Shown: positions 60,248-64,000 of the stretch, piece by piece
Position numbering within the stretch: the stretch's first letter is position 1
Layout of the letters: every line of letters begins with the position of its first letter
Assembly: GCF_029892685.1 (NCBI RefSeq)
Contig: NZ_JARXVD010000003.1
Span: 62,001 to 126,000 of the forward strand
Source of the DNA: Mycobacterium sp. OTB74
GTDB lineage: Bacteria; Actinomycetota; Actinomycetes; Mycobacteriales; Mycobacteriaceae
Direction of reading: 5' to 3'
DNA: 64,000 nucleotides
Notes under the pieces: generated by a model
What the model saw: the letters and a program-made list of their open reading frames with translations, nothing else
What the model was told of the DNA's origin: nothing
Databases searched by the model: none
Made by a program: the position numbers and the translations under genes

Positions 60248-61284
60248 TTCTTTACCCCTTGCTCTTCCAGGGCTTCGGCGAGTTCGTACAGGCTGCCCAG
60301 GTCGACGCCCTCGGGCAGGGCCGGAAGCTCCAGCTGCGGGACGTTGATCGCCTCGAGCTGGTCGGCGCTTTCGGCGCGTGCGTTCATGCGGGTCGCATGC
60401 TGGATGGTTTCCGTCAGCAGCCCGGCAAAGTCGTCGTCGGACAACGTGATTCCGGCTTCGGTGAGCCCGGCGCGGATGGCATCGGCATCGATGTCGCCCT
60501 CCGCCGCCTTGGCGAGGTCCTCATCGGACAGGTAGGCCGGGATGTTGCGGTTGATGATCACGCTGCCGATGGGCAGTCCCAGCCCGCGCAGTTCGTCGAT
60601 GGCCTCCAGGGTCTCCTGCACCGGCAGCGCCTCCAACAGGGTCACCAGATGGATGGCAGTCAGTTCCGAATGGAGCAGCTTGACCACGCCGTCGGCCTGC
60701 GAGTGCACGGGGCCACCCTTGGCTAGTTCGGACACGGCCTTGGTGACATCGAGGAATCGGGAGATCCGACCGGTCGGCGGAGCGTCCACCACCACCGCGT
60801 CGTACACGCGTTGGTTGCCCTTGAGGCCCTTCCCGCCCTTCTCGTTGCGCGTCACGATCTCTTTGATCTTGCCGGTCAGCAACACGTCGCGCAGGCCAGG
60901 GGCAATGGTGGTGGCGAATTCGACGGCACCGATCTTGTGCATGGCGCGGCCGGCGATGCCGAGGTTGTAGAACATGTCCAGGTATTCCAGGAACGCTGCT
61001 TCGGTATCAACGGCCAGCGCATTGACCTGTCCGCCACCTTCAGCGGTGGCGACTTTGACCTCGTCGTACGGCAGCGGCGGCACGTCGAATAGCTGAGCGA
61101 TGCCCTGCCGCCCCTCCACCTCGACCAGCAACACGCTGCGACCATCTGAGGCCATGGCAAGGGCCAGCGCGGCGGCGATGGTCGTCTTGCCGGTTCCGCC
61201 TTTACCGGTGACGAAATGCAGACGTGCCTTGTTCAGGCGCGCCGGCCAGCCGAGGTGCGCATGGCCGGTGGATTCGGTTGTCAC
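60244..61284 (-). CDS. ArsA-family ATPase (Rv3679-like)
   Basis: 346 residues. Deviant Walker [21 protein letters not shown] near 26, then [16 protein letters not shown] in place of the usual DPA switch, and [17 protein letters not shown]. Upstream partner of the previous ATPase; the two probably form a heterodimer in the cytosol. GTG start, divergent from the DUF4177 gene with a 48-bp gap. Confidence 0.9.
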   Translation of the reverse strand: MTTESTGHAHLGWPARLNKARLHFVTGKGGTGKTTIAAALALAMASDGRSVLLVEVEGRQGIAQLFDVPPLPYDEVKVATAEGGGQVNALAVDTEAAFLEYLDMFYNLGIAGRAMHKIGAVEFATTIAPGLRDVLLTGKIKEIVTRNEKGGKGLKGNQRVYDAVVVDAPPTGRISRFLDVTKAVSELAKGGPVHSQADGVVKLLHSELTAIHLVTLLEALPVQETLEAIDELRGLGLPIGSVIINRNIPAYLSDEDLAKAAEGDIDADAIRAGLTEAGITLSDDDFAGLLTETIQHATRMNARAESADQLEAINVPQLELPALPEGVDLGSLYELAEALEEQGVKK

Positions 61285-61332
61285 CCCAGCATGTTAACCA
61301 TGGGATAGTTGGCGGCCGATAAGCTCGGTGCC

Positions 61333-61494
61333 ATGAGCGAACCGATCCGGTGGGAATACGCCACCGTCCCGTTGCTGATCCACGCCACCAAGCAGATCCT
61401 CGATCAATGGGGTCAGGACGGCTGGGAGCTGGTGTCGGTGCTGGCGAACCCGAGCGGTGAGCAGCACGTCGCGTACCTGAAGCGGCCGAAGTGA
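61333..61494 (+). CDS. DUF4177 small protein (Rv3678A-like)
   Basis: 53 residues. IRWEYATVPLLIHATKQILDQ and GWELVSVLANP are the DUF4177 pattern: a beta-alpha-beta mini-domain. Function unknown. ATG 61333 rather than an upstream GTG. Its stop overlaps the RidA start by GTGA, so it heads a coupled chain leading to the MBL gene. Confidence 0.88.
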   Translation: MSEPIRWEYATVPLLIHATKQILDQWGQDGWELVSVLANPSGEQHVAYLKRPK

Positions 61495-61955
61495 GCGCGG
61501 GGAACTGGTCGCAACGGTTGGCCGAACTCGGTCTGGAACTGCCGGAAGTTGTTGCGCCACTGGCGGCCTACGTGCCGGCCGTGCGGAGCGGCAACCTGGT
61601 GTACACCGCGGGCCAACTGCCGATGCAGTCCGGCAAGCTGCCCCGCGACGGCAAGGTCGGCGCAGAGGTGACCGCTGACGAGGGCAAGGCACTTGCGCGA
61701 GTATGCGCCCTGAACGCCTTGGCTGCCGTGCACTCTCTGGTCGGTATCGACTCGGTGGTGCGAGTGGTCAAGGTGGTCGGGTTCGTCGCTTCGGCGCCTG
61801 GATTCAACGGCCAACCGGGTGTCGTCAACGGGGCTTCGGAGTTGCTCCGTGAGGTATTCGGTGAGGCCGGTGCGCATGCGCGCTCGGCGGTCGGGGTGTC
61901 CGAGTTGCCGTTGAATGCGCCGGTTGAGGTGGAGTTGATCGTCGAGGTCGCGTGA
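61491..61955 (+). CDS. RidA family protein (Rv3678c-like)
   Basis: 154 residues, YjgF/YER057c/UK114 fold. Pattern: GNLVYTAGQLPMQSGKL, ALNALAAVHSLVGIDSVVRVVKV and ARSAVGVSELPLNAPVEVEL. The central Arg (ARSAVGV) binds the carboxylate in RidA proteins that hydrolyse reactive enamine/imine intermediates; this is a diverged subfamily, so the reaction is uncertain. GTG start in the overlap with DUF4177. Its last codons and stop are the first unit of a minicistron repeat. Confidence 0.88.
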   Translation: MSAGNWSQRLAELGLELPEVVAPLAAYVPAVRSGNLVYTAGQLPMQSGKLPRDGKVGAEVTADEGKALARVCALNALAAVHSLVGIDSVVRVVKVVGFVASAPGFNGQPGVVNGASELLREVFGEAGAHARSAVGVSELPLNAPVEVELIVEVA

Positions 61956-62059
61956 GCGACGGTCAGGCGGAGGTCGCGTGAGCGACGGTCAGGCGGAGGT
62001 CGCGTGAGCGACGGTCAGGCAGAGGTCGCGTGAGCGACGGTCAGGCGGAGGTCGCGTGA
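61944..62059 (+). repeat. 26-bp tandem repeat forming a chain of overlapping minicistrons
   Basis: Four units begin at 61944, 61970, 61996 and 62022, plus a 12-bp fifth. GTG codons at 61952, 61978, 62004, 62030 and 62056 are exactly 26 apart. Each of the first four opens a 9-codon frame MSDGQAEVA whose TGA overlaps the next GTG (GTGA). The first overlaps the RidA stop; the last leads to the MBL GTG at 62056. Each has GAGG upstream. One unit differs by a synonymous change (GCG to GCA). Confidence 0.92.
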
Positions 62060-62841
62060 CCCATCCCGCATATGGCGAACTGCGCCCGGTGACTGAGTCG
62101 GCGTCGGTGCTGCTGTGCGACAACCCCGGCATCATGACGCTGGACGGCACCAACACCTGGGTGCTGCACGGCTCCGGCTCGGATGAGATGGTGATCGTCG
62201 ACCCTGGGCCGGACGATGCCGCCCATCTCGAGCGCGTCGCCGCGCTGGGCAAGATTCAGCTGGTGCTGATCAGTCACAAGCACGACGACCACACCGGTGG
62301 CATAGACAAGCTGGTCGACCTGACCGGAGCGGTGGTGCGGTCGGTGGGCAGTGGCTTCTTGAGAGGGCTCGGCGGTCCACTGAGCGACGGCGAGGTGATC
62401 GATGCCGCCGGCCTGCGAATCAAAGTTCTTGCTACGCCGGGGCATACCGCGGATTCGTTGTCGTTCCTGATTGATGACGGCGACGGTGGCGGTGCTGTGT
62501 TGACCGCGGACACCGTGCTCGGCCGCGGCACCACCGTCATCGACAGCGAGGACGGCAGCCTGCGTGAGTACCTGGAATCGCTGCGTCGACTGCAGGGTCT
62601 GGGGCCGCGCACCGTGCTGCCCGGCCACGGGCCCGACCTGCCCGACCTGGTTGAGGTGACCACCATGTATCTGGCCCATCGCGAAGAGCGGCTGGACCAG
62701 GTGCGCGACGCTCTACGGACGCTAGGCGAGGACGCAACCGCACGGCAGGTCGTCGAGCATGTCTATACCGACGTCGACCAGAAGCTGTGGGACGCAGCCG
62801 AGAAATCGGTGACGGCCCAACTGGACTACTTGCGGCGCTGA
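62056..62841 (+). CDS. MBL-fold metallo-hydrolase (Rv3677c-like)
   Basis: 261 residues. Zinc motif LISHKHDDHTGG (HxHxDH), downstream ligands in LATPGHTADSL and LTADTVLGRG, and LPGHGPDLPDL. C-terminal helix region as in LACTB2-like proteins, which may be nucleases or thioesterases. Start GTG 62056, coupled by GTGA overlap to the minicistron repeat. Convergent with crp across a long hairpin. Confidence 0.9.
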   Translation: MTHPAYGELRPVTESASVLLCDNPGIMTLDGTNTWVLHGSGSDEMVIVDPGPDDAAHLERVAALGKIQLVLISHKHDDHTGGIDKLVDLTGAVVRSVGSGFLRGLGGPLSDGEVIDAAGLRIKVLATPGHTADSLSFLIDDGDGGGAVLTADTVLGRGTTVIDSEDGSLREYLESLRRLQGLGPRTVLPGHGPDLPDLVEVTTMYLAHREERLDQVRDALRTLGEDATARQVVEHVYTDVDQKLWDAAEKSVTAQLDYLRR

Positions 62842-62851
62842 CCGCCAGAGA

Positions 62852-62914
62852 CGCCGAAACTGCATTCCTGCAGGAGAAGTCCGAGTACGGACCTGCCGGA
62901 ATGCAGTTTCGGCG
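62852..62914. terminator. Long hairpin between MBL gene and crp
   Basis: 23-bp arms (62852-62874 and 62892-62914) with a single mismatch, and a further TCCG/CGGA stem in the loop. Reads the same way on both strands, so it could terminate both convergent genes. No T-tract. Confidence 0.8.
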
Positions 62915-62929
62915 AAAGCTAGCCGAGAA

Positions 62930-63604
62930 CTAGCGGGCGCGCCTCGCGAGGCGCTCGCTGTCGCTGATCAGCACGCTCTTGCCCTCGAGCCGGATCCAGC
63001 CCCGGTGGGCGAAGTCGGCCAATGCCTTGTTCACCGTTTCGCGGGAGGCACCGACCAGCTGGGCGATCTCTTCTTGCGTGAGATCGTGCGTCACCCGCAG
63101 CGCGCCGCCTTCCTGGGTGCCGAAGCGCTGGGCCAGCTGCAGCAGCTGCTTGGCTACGCGGCCGGGCACGTCGGTGAAGATCAGGTCAGCCAGGTTGTTG
63201 TTGGTGCGACGCAGGCGGCGGGCCAGAACCCGCAGCAGCTGCTCGGCGATCTCCGGTCGATCGGCGATCCAGGCACGCAGCGCCTCGCGATCCATCGACA
63301 CGGCGCGCACCTCAGTGATGGTGGTGGCGCTGGACGTCCGCGGGCCCGGGTCGAAGATCGACAGCTCGCCGAACATGTCCGACGGTCCCATGATCGTCAG
63401 CAGGTTCTCGCGGCCATCCGGTGAACGGCGACCGATCTTCACCTTGCCGGTGATGATGATGTACAGGCGGTCACCGGGCTCGCCCTCGGCGAACACGGTA
63501 TGTCCGCGCGGGAAATCGACCGGTTGTAGCTGCTTGGTCAGTGCGGATACCGCGGTGGGCTCTACACCCTGGAAGATTCCGGCCCTCGCCAGGATCTCGT
63601 CCAC
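62930..63604 (-). CDS. crp: CRP/FNR-type cAMP receptor protein (Rv3676-like)
   Basis: 224 residues, the exact length of M. tuberculosis Crp. N-terminal cyclic-nucleotide domain ([40 protein letters not shown], the phosphate-binding cassette) and C-terminal winged HTH ([20 protein letters not shown]). It binds cAMP and controls many genes including whiB1 and rpfA. GTG 63604 has GGGAGC upstream and gives the known N-terminus; the frame is open further upstream. Confidence 0.95.
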   Translation of the reverse strand: MDEILARAGIFQGVEPTAVSALTKQLQPVDFPRGHTVFAEGEPGDRLYIIITGKVKIGRRSPDGRENLLTIMGPSDMFGELSIFDPGPRTSSATTITEVRAVSMDREALRAWIADRPEIAEQLLRVLARRLRRTNNNLADLIFTDVPGRVAKQLLQLAQRFGTQEGGALRVTHDLTQEEIAQLVGASRETVNKALADFAHRGWIRLEGKSVLISDSERLARRAR

Positions 63605-63708
63605 GTTGCTCCCTAATGCTGATGAGTGATATGACACGCGCGCAGGCCAACCAGTGAACTGGTTAACGAAGTCAGTCTAGTAGTAAGCCGCATCGCAACA
63701 TGCCAACG

Positions 63709-64000
63709 CTACACACGATTTGCATGCCGGGTCTGCCGAAACTGCGGATTGGCTCCCGAGTGCGTCCCCGAGTGCGCGTACATCGGGCTGGGCAGTTCGG
63801 GTTCGCTGAATGCTCCTAATGGGTTGTTCCGCAGCGGGGATGCTGTGGGCAGAGCCCGCGGAGCGTCAATTCGCGATGTCACCCTGTGCGGCAGCGTGTC
63901 GGCATCGGAGGTGGTCAGGGCACATGCGGCCTTGACCTTCTCTACGAATGCCTTCACATCGGCGGCAGTGTAGGTGTCCTTCGAGGTGTCCAACATCGAC
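63709..64000 (-). CDS. Possible C-terminal part of an uncharacterised gene
   Basis: A minus-strand frame open at the window edge. The visible beginning (LDTSKDTYTAADVKAFVEKV, KAACALTTSDADTL) looks like protein with an amphipathic helix; the later part is low in pattern. It could be the end of an exported protein or a chance frame. No family recognised. Confidence 0.3.
   Translation of the reverse strand, partial: SMLDTSKDTYTAADVKAFVEKVKAACALTTSDADTLPHRVTSRIDAPRALPTASPLRNNPLGAFSEPELPSPMYAHSGTHSGANPQFRQTRHANRV

Noticed and set aside
61944..62059. CRISPR array or simple VNTR only
   Set aside because: No spacers; the reading-frame and overlap structure is better described as repeated minicistrons.

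Overview
The window is chromosomal DNA of a Mycobacterium species. It is GC-rich with many GTG starts, and most of it follows the Mycobacterium tuberculosis Rv3676-Rv3723 gene order as two syntenic blocks. One runs from lucA through ffs, the aspartate aminotransferase, dnaX, recR, gatD-murT, leuA, lysC-asd and egtA-E (about 8.4-41.5 kb). The other runs from cds1 through ponA2, whiB4, the two ArsA-like ATPases and the RidA and MBL genes to crp (about 53.7-63.6 kb). Ortholog names come from recalled family sequences and gene order, not from a search.

Layout. 0-8.3 kb is accessory: a truncated ABC ATPase, a zinc alcohol dehydrogenase, an MpaB/DUF2236 protein behind a TetR-type palindrome, a three-gene type III polyketide operon (synthase, ICMT-type methyltransferase, flavoprotein), an NAD(P)-binding reductase and a PepA-like secreted protease. 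8.4-26 kb is core housekeeping (lipid-uptake protein LucA, tRNA-Ser, SRP RNA, DNA polymerase III tau/gamma, RecR, lipid II amidation by MurT/GatD, LeuA). Insertions here are a GntR-like regulator with no normal start codon and a carotenoid oxygenase/TetR pair around a perfect operator. 26-41.5 kb holds a large LuxR-type (LAL) regulator ending in a 25-bp tandem repeat, aspartokinase and Asd, a DUF4185 secreted protein, an RNase Sa/barstar pair, secreted proteins and the complete ergothioneine cluster egtABCDE.

41.5-48 kb contains methyltransferases, an aldo/keto reductase, a PadR regulator with its operator, a cation:proton antiporter and a TetR/MFS efflux pair with a 12-bp-arm operator. 48.1-53.4 kb is a decayed genomic island inserted in the 3' end of tRNA-Pro(CGG). 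A 34-bp piece of that tRNA gene is repeated at the far end, each copy has its own terminator, and a tyrosine-integrase C-terminal fragment sits beside the intact tRNA. The island carries a deazaflavin-dependent oxidoreductase, a second tRNA 3' remnant, a broken DUF3562 gene, a second antiporter, a secreted protein of 13 twenty-residue repeats with a Lys/Thr/Ala tail, and an IS3 remnant.

The most unusual structure is at 61,944-62,059: four tandem 26-bp units between the RidA and MBL genes. Each is a complete 9-codon minicistron (MSDGQAEVA) overlapping its neighbours by GTGA, so translation could pass through six overlapping cistrons.
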